DNA of 64,000 bases from Malonomonas sp036526255 (GTDB taxonomy: Bacteria; Desulfobacterota; Desulfuromonadia; Desulfuromonadales; Geopsychrobacteraceae), in contig DATCYW010000058.1 of the NCBI GenBank assembly GCA_036526255.1, positions 55,990 through 119,989 of the forward strand. The letters run 5' to 3'. The number at the start of each line of letters is the position of its first letter. Position 1 is the stretch's first letter. Positions 8,023 to 16,148 of the stretch are shown here, piece after piece. The notes under the pieces are model-generated. The model saw only the letters and a list, made by a program, of their open reading frames with translations. It searched no databases and was not told where the DNA came from. The position numbers and the translations under genes are program-made.

Positions 8023-10164
8023 ATGAAAAACCGCAACCTCAAGATCGGCCTGATCCTGACGATCGCCATACTGGTGATCGTATTTTTCACTTTTGATCTG
8101 GGACAATATCTGACCCTCGAGTACCTGAAAAATCAGCAAGCCGCATTCGATAACTACTACCGGCAGAACCGGTTTTCGACCCTGGTCGGCTACTTTGTCA
8201 TTTACGTGCTGGTGACCGCCCTTTCGCTGCCGGGGGCAACCATCATGACCTTGGCCGGCGGTGCGCTGTTCGGACTATGGACAGCGCTATTGGTGGTCAG
8301 TTTCGCCAGCAGCATCGGCGCGACCCTGGCTTTTCTGGTTTCACGCTTTCTGCTGCGCGACTGGGTGCAGGGCAAATTTGGCGACAAGCTGCAATCGATC
8401 AACAACGGGGTCGAAAAGGAAGGTGCCTTCTACTTGTTTTCACTGAGGCTGGTGCCGATCTTCCCGTTCTTCGTCATCAACCTGGTGATGGGCGTGACGC
8501 CGCTGAAAACTTCGCTGTTCTATATCGTCAGTCAGGTCGGCATGCTGGCCGGCACCTTTGTATATGTCAACGCCGGAACCCAGATCGGCCAACTGAAAAG
8601 CGCCGGCGGGATACTTTCTCCGGGGATTATTCTTTCCTTTGCGCTGCTGGGCATCTTCCCTCTCATCGCCAAAAAAGCTCTCGATATTGTTCAGTCTAAA
8701 AAGGTGTTCAAAAACTATGAGCAGCCAAAAAAGTTTGATTACAACCTGGTGGTACTCGGTGGCGGCAGTGCCGGACTGGTCAGCAGCTACATCGCGGCGG
8801 CGGTCAAGGCCAAGGTGGCGCTGGTCGAGAAACACAAGTTAGGTGGCGATTGTCTGAACACCGGCTGCGTGCCGAGCAAGGCGTTGATCCGCAGCGCCAA
8901 GATGCTTTCTTACGCCAAACGCGCCAAAGAGTTCGGCTTCAAATCAGCCGAGATTGATTTTGATTTTGCCGAGGTGATGGAGCGGGTTCAGCAGGTGGTA
9001 AAAAAGGTTGAGCCGCACGATTCTGTCGAACGCTACACCGAACTCGGCGTCGAGGTCATCGAAGGCGAAGCGACCATTACCTCCCCCTGGGGGGTCAAAG
9101 TTAACGGCCGGCTGCTAACCACCCGCAGCATCATTATCGCCACTGGCGCGCGCCCCTTTGTGCCGCCGATTGAGGGTCTGGAGCAGATTAAATATCTGAC
9201 CTCGGACAACATCTGGGAGCTGCGCGAGCTGCCGAAAAAACTGGTGGTGCTCGGCGGCGGGCCGATCGGCAGTGAGTTGACCCAGGCCTTCGCCCGGCTG
9301 GGCAGTCAAGTGACTCAGGTAGAGATGCTGCCGCGGATCATGAGCCGTGAAGACCCCGAAGTCAGCGACTTCATCCAGCAGAAATTCAGTGAAGATGGGA
9401 TTACTGTTCTGACCGACCACGCCGCCAAACAGGTGAAGGTCGAAACCGGTCGACAGCTGCTGGTCTGCGAACATCAGGGCGAAAGCGTCGAGATCGAATT
9501 CGACCAGTTGCTGGTCGCCGTCGGCCGCAAAGCCAACGTGACCGGCTTCGGACTGGAAGAACTGGGTATCCAGATCAGTCCGCGCGGCACGGTCGCTAAC
9601 GACCCCTTCATGCGCACCAATTTCCCCAACATTCTCTGTGCCGGAGATGTCGCCGGCCCCTATCAGTTCACCCACACCGCAGCTCATCAGGCCTGGTACG
9701 CCTCGGTCAATGCACTGTTCGGTCAGTTCAAAAGCTTCAAGGCCGATTACCGGGTGATCCCCTGGGCTACTTTTACCGACGCTGAAGTCGCGCGGGTCGG
9801 GCTGAACGTAACCGAGGCCGAAGTGCAGAACATCGACTACGAGGTGACCCACTACGGCATCGATGATCTCGATCGGGCGATTGCCGACAGCGAAGACCAG
9901 GGCTGGGTCAAGGTGCTGACCAAACCGGGCAGCGACAAAATCCTCGGCGTCACCATCGTCGGCGCGCATGCCGGCGATCTGTTGGCTGAATACGTGCTGG
10001 CGATGAAGTACAACCTCGGGCTGAACAAAATCCTCGGCACCATCCACAGCTACCCGACCATGGCCGAAGCCAATAAAATGGCTGCCGGCGTCTGGAAAAA
10101 GAACCACGCCCCGGCCGGATTGCTGTGCTGGGTTAAAAAGTATCACGGTTGGCGACGCGGCTGA
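8023..10164 (+). CDS. TVP38/VTT membrane domain fused to FAD-dependent disulfide oxidoreductase
   Basis: A 713-aa fusion. Residues 1-225 form a TVP38/TMEM64 (VTT, DedA-superfamily) membrane domain with ALSLPGATIMTLAGGALFG and FSLRLVPIFPFFVINLVMG. Residues about 238-713 are a class I pyridine nucleotide-disulfide oxidoreductase: FAD motif GGGSAG (246-251), redox pair C277-x4-C282 in GGDCLNTGCVPSK, NAD motif LGGGPIGSE, and a dimerisation domain with IHSYPTMAE. It lacks the C-terminal Cys pair and HMA domain of mercuric reductase and is not beside lipoamide enzyme genes, so the substrate is unknown. ATG has GGAGAG 8 nt upstream. Monocistronic, with a terminator at 10174. Confidence 0.9.
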   Translation: MKNRNLKIGLILTIAILVIVFFTFDLGQYLTLEYLKNQQAAFDNYYRQNRFSTLVGYFVIYVLVTALSLPGATIMTLAGGALFGLWTALLVVSFASSIGATLAFLVSRFLLRDWVQGKFGDKLQSINNGVEKEGAFYLFSLRLVPIFPFFVINLVMGVTPLKTSLFYIVSQVGMLAGTFVYVNAGTQIGQLKSAGGILSPGIILSFALLGIFPLIAKKALDIVQSKKVFKNYEQPKKFDYNLVVLGGGSAGLVSSYIAAAVKAKVALVEKHKLGGDCLNTGCVPSKALIRSAKMLSYAKRAKEFGFKSAEIDFDFAEVMERVQQVVKKVEPHDSVERYTELGVEVIEGEATITSPWGVKVNGRLLTTRSIIIATGARPFVPPIEGLEQIKYLTSDNIWELRELPKKLVVLGGGPIGSELTQAFARLGSQVTQVEMLPRIMSREDPEVSDFIQQKFSEDGITVLTDHAAKQVKVETGRQLLVCEHQGESVEIEFDQLLVAVGRKANVTGFGLEELGIQISPRGTVANDPFMRTNFPNILCAGDVAGPYQFTHTAAHQAWYASVNALFGQFKSFKADYRVIPWATFTDAEVARVGLNVTEAEVQNIDYEVTHYGIDDLDRAIADSEDQGWVKVLTKPGSDKILGVTIVGAHAGDLLAEYVLAMKYNLGLNKILGTIHSYPTMAEANKMAAGVWKKNHAPAGLLCWVKKYHGWRRG

Positions 10165-10173
10165 GCTATCCAG

Positions 10174-10217
10174 AAACAGCAACGCCCCGACAAGAGCATG
10201 CCGGGGCGTTGCTGTTT
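10174..10217. terminator. bidirectional intrinsic terminator
   Basis: A 16-bp perfect stem (10174-10189 with 10202-10217) with a 12-nt loop separates the converging oxidoreductase and membrane ferredoxin genes. The stem ends in AAA/TTT, giving short U-runs in both directions. Confidence 0.85.
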
Positions 10218-10239
10218 AAAATGTGGTGAAGCAGGATTT

Positions 10240-11241
10240 TCAATGCCCCAGCCGCGAGGCCAGCGGGATCAGGCGTTGGTAATCGGCCGGGGTCAGGCTG
10301 GTTTCCCAGTGCCCGCTTAACATCCCCAGCAGCACCCCGCCACTGAACAGACCAATCACCAGCAGCGCAAACAGCCAGCTTGGCAGCGGCCGACGCCAGA
10401 AGCCGATAGCCAGGGTGTCTGGCTCCGGGCAGCGATCAACACAAGTCAGACAGCCGGTGCACTCAAGGCTGCAGACCGCTGTCTTGTGCTGCACATCAAT
10501 CCGCGCCGGACAGGCCCGGCTGCAGGCACCGCAGGAGGTGCAGGATTGCTGGTTACGCACAATCCGCAGCGGGCTGAAAAAACTCAGCACACAGAGCAGC
10601 GCGCCATAGGGGCAAAGGTAGCGGCACCAGAAGTTCTGATAAACCACAGAAAGCACCGCCAGTGCGCCGATGACCAGCAGGCTGGTTGTCGACATGCCAG
10701 TGAAAAAGTGTAGCATTTTGACGTCGGCGATGGCCCAGTAGGGTGCCTTGAGAAAGCCCTGCAGCGCCGCCACCGGCATATCGAGCAGAATTAGCTTGGC
10801 AAAAAACAGCAGCAGCGCGTATTTGCAGGCCCGCAGGACAATATCCAGCCAGTTCCAGATCCGGTAATTGCGGCCGAAGATTCTCTTGCCCAGCTTCCAC
10901 ACCCCCTCCTCCAGAGTACCGACCGGACAGAGCCAGGAACAGAAGGATTTACGCGTCAGCAGCGCCATGGCTAGAAAGGTCAAAAACAGCACCAGCGCCG
11001 CCGGATGGACCGGATCGAAATAGCCACTGGTCAGCAGCGCTTTTAAACTGACCAGCGCACCGATAGGCAGAAATCCCTCAATACCGGGTGGTCGGGGATA
11101 GTAAGGCCCCTGTCCGGCCGCTTCGTAGTAGCCGACAAACAAAGCAAACTGGACACCGAGAAAGGTACACCAGCCAAGAAAAGCCCACTGGAAAAGCCAC
11201 CGCCAGTGAGTCATTTTATGCCAATTTTTGGTTAGATTCAT
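10240..11241 (-). CDS. NapH/YccM-like polyferredoxin membrane protein
   Basis: A 333-aa inner-membrane protein with about five helices. Between helices lie two CP motifs (FCSWLCPVGTLE and WCRYLCPYGALL), as in NapH/NosR/CcoG-type proteins. Two [4Fe-4S] clusters follow: CTSCGACSRACP and CTGCLTCVDRCP. One C-terminal membrane helix comes after them. The family moves electrons between the quinone pool and periplasmic or cytoplasmic partners. No nap, nos or cco genes are adjacent, so the partner is unknown. The slyX-KamA operon is the next unit upstream on the same strand (75-bp gap), and the two could be cotranscribed. Confidence 0.88.
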   Translation of the reverse strand: MNLTKNWHKMTHWRWLFQWAFLGWCTFLGVQFALFVGYYEAAGQGPYYPRPPGIEGFLPIGALVSLKALLTSGYFDPVHPAALVLFLTFLAMALLTRKSFCSWLCPVGTLEEGVWKLGKRIFGRNYRIWNWLDIVLRACKYALLLFFAKLILLDMPVAALQGFLKAPYWAIADVKMLHFFTGMSTTSLLVIGALAVLSVVYQNFWCRYLCPYGALLCVLSFFSPLRIVRNQQSCTSCGACSRACPARIDVQHKTAVCSLECTGCLTCVDRCPEPDTLAIGFWRRPLPSWLFALLVIGLFSGGVLLGMLSGHWETSLTPADYQRLIPLASRLGH

Positions 11242-11315
11242 AATCGTCCTCGCCGACAGAGGCTAACCGCTACCGACGACAGAAAACATGATGCAGGTCA
11301 AAGCCGGGCACATAT

Positions 11316-12359
11316 TCAACGGCAATCGGCATATTCAACCAACTCACCGTCCTGAGTCCGAATCAATAACTGATCACCGCGCCGTTCAAGGTATTCCGGC
11401 AGCAGGGGCACCTTACCTTTGCCACCAGGCAGGTCGATCACGTAGTGAGGCGAAGCCAGGCCCGATAGCGAACCGCGCAACGCATTGATAATCTCCAGGC
11501 CGGTCGCCAGCGGGGTGCGAAAATGTGCGGTGCCGCAGGCCAGATCCATCTGATGCAGATAGTAGGGTTTGACGCGGATTTTCAGCAGACCACGAAACAG
11601 CTCGCTGATAGTTTGCGGGGCGTCGTTGACCGCGCGCAGCAACACGGTCTGATTGCCGAGCGGTATGCCGGCGTCAGCCAGCTTGGCACAGGCTTCGCTT
11701 GATTGCGGAGTAATTTCGCGTGGATGATTAAAGTGGGTGTTGAGGTAAAGCGGCTGAAAACGTTTTAACAACGCGCAGAGGTTGTCGGTGATTCGCGCCG
11801 GCAGGGTCACCGGCACCCGGCTGCCGATGCGGATTATCTCAACATGCGGGATGGCGTGGATGCGCGCCAGCAGGTCGCCAAGAACCGCATCGGGGAGTAG
11901 CAGCGGGTCGCCACCGGAGAGGATCACGTCGCGGACCTGCGGGGTCGCGGCGATGTAGTCGATGCCGTCGCGCAGGTCGCGGAAGCTCAGGCTCATGTCG
12001 CTGCAGCCGACTTTGCGCTTGCGGGTGCAGAACCGGCAGTAGCTGGCGCAGCTGCCGGAGACCAGAAACACCACCCGGTCGGGATAACGATGAATCACCG
12101 CTGGCACCGGCGACAGGTTCTCTTCGCCGAGCGGATCGACCAACCCCGCGTCGCTCAACTCACGCAGATCCGGCACGCACTGCCGCCAGATCGGGTCACC
12201 AACGGTTTCAATCAGATTCAGATAATATGGGCTGATGCGCAACGGATAGCGTGCCGCGACCGCTTCGAGCGGAGCGGCGTCAATCGCAAACCGCTCGGCA
12301 AGCTGCTGCGGTGACGTCAGGCACTCTTTCAATTGCAGTTGCCAGTCTTCCTGCGCCAT
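11316..12359 (-). CDS. KamA/EpmB-family radical SAM protein (lysine 2,3-aminomutase-like)
   Basis: A 347-aa protein. The radical SAM cluster motif is C104-x3-C108-x2-C111 in CASYCRFCTRKRKVG. The PLP-type features of the aminomutase family are present: HFRTPLATGLEII and YVIDLPGGKGKVPLLPEY, with the PLP lysine expected in the GGKGK loop. The length matches EpmB (about 342 aa) rather than full KamA (over 400 aa). EpmB modifies EF-P with EpmA, but neither efp nor epmA is in this window. Its ATG overlaps the stop of the MauE-like gene, so it is the last gene of a four-gene operon. Confidence 0.85.
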   Translation of the reverse strand: MAQEDWQLQLKECLTSPQQLAERFAIDAAPLEAVAARYPLRISPYYLNLIETVGDPIWRQCVPDLRELSDAGLVDPLGEENLSPVPAVIHRYPDRVVFLVSGSCASYCRFCTRKRKVGCSDMSLSFRDLRDGIDYIAATPQVRDVILSGGDPLLLPDAVLGDLLARIHAIPHVEIIRIGSRVPVTLPARITDNLCALLKRFQPLYLNTHFNHPREITPQSSEACAKLADAGIPLGNQTVLLRAVNDAPQTISELFRGLLKIRVKPYYLHQMDLACGTAHFRTPLATGLEIINALRGSLSGLASPHYVIDLPGGKGKVPLLPEYLERRGDQLLIRTQDGELVEYADCR

Positions 12360-12799
12360 CAGTCGTTATCCACCGGCAGTGCACGATAGCGCAGCAGCCA
12401 GGTCGAAACCATCAGCAGCAGCAGACCGATATCCCGCCACAGCGCCATCCAGGGGCTGGTTTTGTTGGCCGCATCCGGACGGAAGCAACCACAGTCGATG
12501 TCGATGCCGCGCACAATCAGCGAGCTGATCGCCAGCATGAAGATCAGGTTGAGACCGAACAGCACCAGCAGCGCCGGGCGCACCCGCCGGTTAAGCAGCA
12601 ACAGAATCCCGCAGAGCAATTCCAGGTAAGGCAGAATTGCCGCGACCAGATAGTTCCAGGCGTAAGGCAGAAGCTGATAGTTCGCGACCTGCCCAGCAAA
12701 GGCAATCGGGTCGGTCCCTTTGATCACCCCGGCATAGATAAATACCGCCGCCAGCAGCAGACGTCCGCCATGATAAACAGCCTTCATCACCTGCGTCAT
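12359..12799 (-). CDS. MauE/DoxX-like membrane protein
   Basis: A 146-aa protein with four membrane helices. A conserved-type DIDCGCF motif (C103, C105) lies between helices 3 and 4, as in MauE-domain proteins, which are linked to disulfide or quinone redox chemistry. It begins MTQVMKAVYHGGRLLLAAVFIYAG with the Lys/Gly pattern of DoxX-like proteins (KGTDP). It overlaps both neighbours by about 1-4 bases, between a membrane-anchored rhodanese and the KamA-like gene. Pairing of DoxX/MauE proteins with rhodanese suggests sulfane-sulfur or quinone work; this is inference. Confidence 0.8.
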   Translation of the reverse strand: MTQVMKAVYHGGRLLLAAVFIYAGVIKGTDPIAFAGQVANYQLLPYAWNYLVAAILPYLELLCGILLLLNRRVRPALLVLFGLNLIFMLAISSLIVRGIDIDCGCFRPDAANKTSPWMALWRDIGLLLLMVSTWLLRYRALPVDND

Positions 12800-13335
12800 T
12801 TCGTCCCCTCCACCAGCGGTCGGCCTGCGTCACGCCATTGCGGATAGCCGCCTTCAAAAACCCGCACCTGCGAAAAACCTTCGCCGAGCAGAATAACGCC
12901 CAGATCAAAAGAGTCGGGACAGCCAAAACCGTTGCAGTAAAGGATCAGCACCCGCTCTTTCGGCACGGCCGCGCTGAACTCCGCCAACCGCTCAGACACT
13001 TCGCCAAGCGGCAGCGAGACAGCACTTGCCAGATGAGATTTAGCGTAATCCACTTTATTACGAGCATCGACCAGCAGAGCACCGGCGGCCAACAGCTCGT
13101 CAATCTCGTCCAGCTCGATTGGATCGGGGTAAGCTACTACGGCTGAAGCGGACGTTTCAGAAGTCACGGTGGCGGGGGCTGTGACCTTTTTAGGCTGAGT
13201 GACGGTCTTGCCGGAGAAGGCATTCATGACCATCGGAAAATTCAGACTCAAGCCAACCGCCGCCGCCAGGCTGCAAAGTATCAAAGCTTCGAGCAGTATC
13301 CGCCGCAGGGTCGGACTGAGCTGCGGCTTACTCAT
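12796..13335 (-). CDS. membrane-anchored rhodanese-domain protein
   Basis: A 179-aa protein. An N-terminal signal-anchor helix (about 13-34) is followed by a Pro/Thr/Ala-rich linker (about 41-70) and one rhodanese domain. The active-site Cys is C134 in LYCNGFGCPDS, and a second Cys (C139) lies in the loop. The start MSKPQLSP is preceded by GAGGAGT and overlaps the slyX stop by 8 nt. It probably faces the periplasm and carries persulfide sulfur. The domain ends with the usual VRVFEGGYPQWRDAGRPL. Confidence 0.85.
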   Translation of the reverse strand: MSKPQLSPTLRRILLEALILCSLAAAVGLSLNFPMVMNAFSGKTVTQPKKVTAPATVTSETSASAVVAYPDPIELDEIDELLAAGALLVDARNKVDYAKSHLASAVSLPLGEVSERLAEFSAAVPKERVLILYCNGFGCPDSFDLGVILLGEGFSQVRVFEGGYPQWRDAGRPLVEGTK

Positions 13336-13522
13336 CTGGCGACTCCTCAAGCGCCGGGGCAAACGTGCTGAGCATCTCACGCAGCTGCTGATTGTCTTTC
13401 GACAGCCGATCAATCCGCAGGTTGCAATCGGTGACAACCAGATTCAACTCATCGACCAGCTGAGCCTGATGACTGAAACGGATTTCGAGTTCGGTGATTC
13501 GGTCCTGTAGTTCGTCGTACAT
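13328..13522 (-). CDS. slyX: SlyX-family coiled-coil protein
   Basis: A 64-aa protein, a nearly continuous coiled coil (ELQDRITELEIRFSHQAQLV then LNLVVTDCNLRIDRLSKDNQ) with the SlyX pattern of an N-terminal heptad region followed by an acidic, Pro-containing tail (APALEESPDE). SlyX function is unknown. GGAGCG lies about 8 nt before the ATG. A good promoter at 13568-13596 makes it the first gene of the operon. Confidence 0.8.
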   Translation of the reverse strand: MYDELQDRITELEIRFSHQAQLVDELNLVVTDCNLRIDRLSKDNQQLREMLSTFAPALEESPDE

Positions 13523-13567
13523 CGCTTGTTCGCTCCATTAAATTTTCTGTTGGATAATCTTTCGCTT

Positions 13568-13596
13568 TTTATATCCCGCGCTCCACATCTTGCCAA
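13568..13596 (-). promoter_or_regulatory. sigma-70-type promoter of the slyX-rhodanese-MauE-KamA operon
   Basis: On the minus strand TTGGCA (13591-13596) and TATAAA (13568-13573) are separated by exactly 17 bp; each hexamer matches 5 of 6 consensus bases. It lies about 46 nt before the slyX start. Confidence 0.65.
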
Positions 13597-13631
13597 CTCC
13601 CTTTTCGTCATCTAAAGTTTCAAAGGGACGA

Positions 13632-13660
13632 TTTACAAATGCTGAGCGATTCAGTAAAGT
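13632..13660 (+). promoter_or_regulatory. candidate promoter of the sco-cta operon
   Basis: TTTACA (13632-13637), a 17-bp spacer and TAAAGT (13655-13660) stand about 50 nt before the SCO start codon, back to back with the slyX promoter. The -10 is only a 4 of 6 match. Confidence 0.45.
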
Positions 13661-13710
13661 ATTGCCAGTTTCTCCTTAACTGCAATGCAATTCATCACGA
13701 GAGGGCGCAC

Positions 13711-14529
13711 ATGCTCCGCTATCTGCACATGTCACTGTTTTTCATCCTGCTGCTTGCCATGCCCGGCTGGGCGCAATCGCCAGAAGAGCCACATCACCAG
13801 CACAATATGCAAATGCCCTCTGCGGCTGAAACACCGGGTAAAGTTGCCCTGGAAGAACAGCTGGGGACTCTGCTGCCGCTTGACCTCCCATTTTACAACT
13901 CCAGTGGAGAGCAGGTCCAGTTGCGCCAACTGGTCGATCGGCCGACGCTGATCGTGCCGGTGTTTTATGCCTGCCGCAACGTCTGTAATTTCATGCTTGG
14001 CGGGCTCGCCAAAATCCTCCCCGATATCCGACTGAAGCCTGGAGAAGATTTCAACATCGTCACCTTCAGCTTCGACCCGAGCGAAACATCCGAGCTGGCG
14101 GCGCATAGCAAAAAAACCTTTCTGACTGCCATTCAAGCCCCCTTTCCGGCTGAATCCTGGCATTTTCTGACCGGCGCGCAGCAGGACATCCTGCAACTCA
14201 CCGAAGCCGCCGGTTATTATTTTAAAAAACAGGGGGATGATTTTCTCCACCCGATCGCCGCCTTCGTTGTCACCGCCGACGGTAAAATCGTCCGTTATAT
14301 CACCGGCCAGCGTTTTGTTCCGCTTGACGTGACCATGGCGCTGATCGAAGCCAGCGAAGACCGGATCGGCTCGCCGATGCGCAAAGCGATGGAGTTCTGC
14401 TTCAGTTACGACCCGCAAGGGCGAAAATATGTGTTCAACTTGCTGCGGGTCAGCGGCACTGTTATCCTGTTGACCCTCGGCAGCTTCCTGACCTATCTGA
14501 TTCTCAGCGGTAGAAAGAAGAAACAATGA
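13711..14529 (+). CDS. SCO1/SenC-type copper chaperone for cytochrome oxidase
   Basis: A 272-aa protein. It has a signal peptide (MLRYLHMSLFFILLLAMPG, cut after WAQ), a His-rich stretch (EEPHHQHNMQM) and a thioredoxin-like domain with the copper-binding C88-x3-C92 (CRNVC) plus the distal His in DFLHPIAAF. A C-terminal membrane helix (about 245-265) ends in RKKKQ, which is unusual because most SCO proteins are anchored at the N-terminus. It delivers copper to the CuA site of subunit II. The ATG at 13711 has GAGAGGG; an upstream in-frame ATG has none. Overlaps ctaD by 4 nt. Confidence 0.9.
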   Translation: MLRYLHMSLFFILLLAMPGWAQSPEEPHHQHNMQMPSAAETPGKVALEEQLGTLLPLDLPFYNSSGEQVQLRQLVDRPTLIVPVFYACRNVCNFMLGGLAKILPDIRLKPGEDFNIVTFSFDPSETSELAAHSKKTFLTAIQAPFPAESWHFLTGAQQDILQLTEAAGYYFKKQGDDFLHPIAAFVVTADGKIVRYITGQRFVPLDVTMALIEASEDRIGSPMRKAMEFCFSYDPQGRKYVFNLLRVSGTVILLTLGSFLTYLILSGRKKKQ

Positions 14530-16148
14530 GCAAATCGACCACCTACACCGGCTTCTGGCAAGAGAGTCCCCGGCCCGGCATCCTCGGCTGGCTGCTGACG
14601 ACCGACCACAAGCGGATCGGCATCATGTATCTGTGCTGTATCATCGCCACTTTCATCGTCGGCGCCTGCCTGGGGCTGGCGATCCGCCTGGAACTGATCG
14701 CCCCCGGGCGCACCATCATGGATGCTCAGACCTACAATGCCACCTTCACGCTGCACGGCATCCTCATGATCTTCATGTTCCTGATTCCAAGCATTCCAGC
14801 CGCCTTCGGCAATCTGCTTCTGCCGATTCATATCGGCGCGCGGGACGTCTCGTTCCCCAAGCTCAACCTGCTCTCCTGGTACTGCTACATGATCGGCGCG
14901 CTGCTCGCCGTGCTCGCTATTTTCAGCGGCGGCGGCACCCCTGATACCGGCTGGACCTTCTACGTCCCATTCAGCACCCAGACCACCACCAATGTCAGCA
15001 TGGCGGCCTTCGCCGCCTTCATGCTCGGCTTTTCCTCGATCCTCACCGGGATCAACTTCGTCACCACTGTCCACCGCCTGCGTTGCAAGGGGATGACCTG
15101 GGGGCGCATGCCGCTGTTCGTCTGGACCCTCTATGCTACAGCCTGGATTCAGGTGCTGGCGACGCCGATGATCGGCATCACCTTGGTGCTGATTATTCTG
15201 GAAAGAGTCTTCGGCGCCGGACTGTTCGACGCGGCGCGCGGTGGCGACCCGGTCCTCTACCAGCATCTGTTCTGGATTTATTCGCACCCGGCGGTCTACA
15301 TCATGATCCTGCCGGGGATGGGGGTCATCTCCGAGGTGATCCCGACCTTCGCCCGCAAGCCGCTGTTCGGCTACTGGGCAATGGCCCTGTCTTCTCTGGC
15401 CATCGCCTTTGCCGGCTCGCTGGTCTGGGCGCACCATATGTACGCCAGCGGCATGAGCGACTTCGCCATTCTGGTCTTCTCTTTTCTGACCTTCATCGTC
15501 GCCATCCCAAGTGCCATCAAAGTTTTCAACTGGGTATCAACCCTCTACAAGGGCTCGATTGAGCTGGCGCCGCCGATGCTGTTCGCGTTGGCATTTATTT
15601 TCAATTTCGCCATCGGCGGACTGGGCGGCCTGGCGTTGGGCGCGGCCGCCAGCGACATCCACCTGCACGACACCACCTTTGTTGTTGGTCATTTCCACTA
15701 CGTCATGTTCGGCGGCGGCGGCTTCGCCCTGTTTGCGGCCATGCATTACTGGCTGCCGAAATTCACCGGCCGGATGTACAACCACAAAACCGCGATGATC
15801 GCCTGGGGGCTGCTGTTTGTCGGCTTCAATATTACCTACATGGCGATGCAGGCGGTTGGCATCATGGGGATGCCGCGTCGCTACAATGATTACGTTCCTG
15901 AATTCACCACCCTGAACATGGTCTCCACCGTCGGCTCCTGGGTTATGGCCATCGGCCTGATCATCATGTTCGTGAATCTCTGGCAGGGGCTCCGCCGCGG
16001 TCGCCCGATCGGCATGAACCCCTGGGGCGCGGCGACCCTCGAATGGACCATTCCATCGCCGCCGCCACTGGAAAACTTTGGCGTGGAGGATCCAGTCGTG
16101 ACCAAAGGCCCCTATGAATTCAAAGGAGTGGTTGCCGATGAGTATTGA
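14526..16148 (+). CDS. ctaD: caa3-type cytochrome c oxidase subunit I, A2 class
   Basis: A 540-aa protein with 12 membrane helices. Heme ligands H77 (FTLHGILM), H389 and H391 (VVGHFHYVM) are present. CuB ligands are H254, H303 and H304, and the cross-linked Tyr is Y258 in YSHPAVYIMILP. The usual helix-VI Glu is absent and replaced by the Y252-S253 pair, which marks the A2 subclass known from Thermus and Rhodothermus. It reduces O2 to water and pumps protons. It overlaps sco upstream and the subunit III gene downstream. An oxidase of this type in an anaerobe-like genome suggests oxygen protection or microaerobic respiration. Confidence 0.95.
   Translation: MSKSTTYTGFWQESPRPGILGWLLTTDHKRIGIMYLCCIIATFIVGACLGLAIRLELIAPGRTIMDAQTYNATFTLHGILMIFMFLIPSIPAAFGNLLLPIHIGARDVSFPKLNLLSWYCYMIGALLAVLAIFSGGGTPDTGWTFYVPFSTQTTTNVSMAAFAAFMLGFSSILTGINFVTTVHRLRCKGMTWGRMPLFVWTLYATAWIQVLATPMIGITLVLIILERVFGAGLFDAARGGDPVLYQHLFWIYSHPAVYIMILPGMGVISEVIPTFARKPLFGYWAMALSSLAIAFAGSLVWAHHMYASGMSDFAILVFSFLTFIVAIPSAIKVFNWVSTLYKGSIELAPPMLFALAFIFNFAIGGLGGLALGAAASDIHLHDTTFVVGHFHYVMFGGGGFALFAAMHYWLPKFTGRMYNHKTAMIAWGLLFVGFNITYMAMQAVGIMGMPRRYNDYVPEFTTLNMVSTVGSWVMAIGLIIMFVNLWQGLRRGRPIGMNPWGAATLEWTIPSPPPLENFGVEDPVVTKGPYEFKGVVADEY

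Noticed and set aside
8023..10164. Mercuric reductase annotation
   Set aside because: No N-terminal HMA domain, no C-terminal Cys pair and no mer genes nearby; the fold alone does not support mercury.
9115..10182. Minus-strand frame of about 355 codons
   Set aside because: Antisense to the oxidoreductase domain, with no ribosome site or recognisable motif.
14493..15437. Minus-strand frame opposite ctaD
   Set aside because: Pure shadow of the oxidase subunit I gene, with Arg/Gly/Asp/Gln-rich composition.
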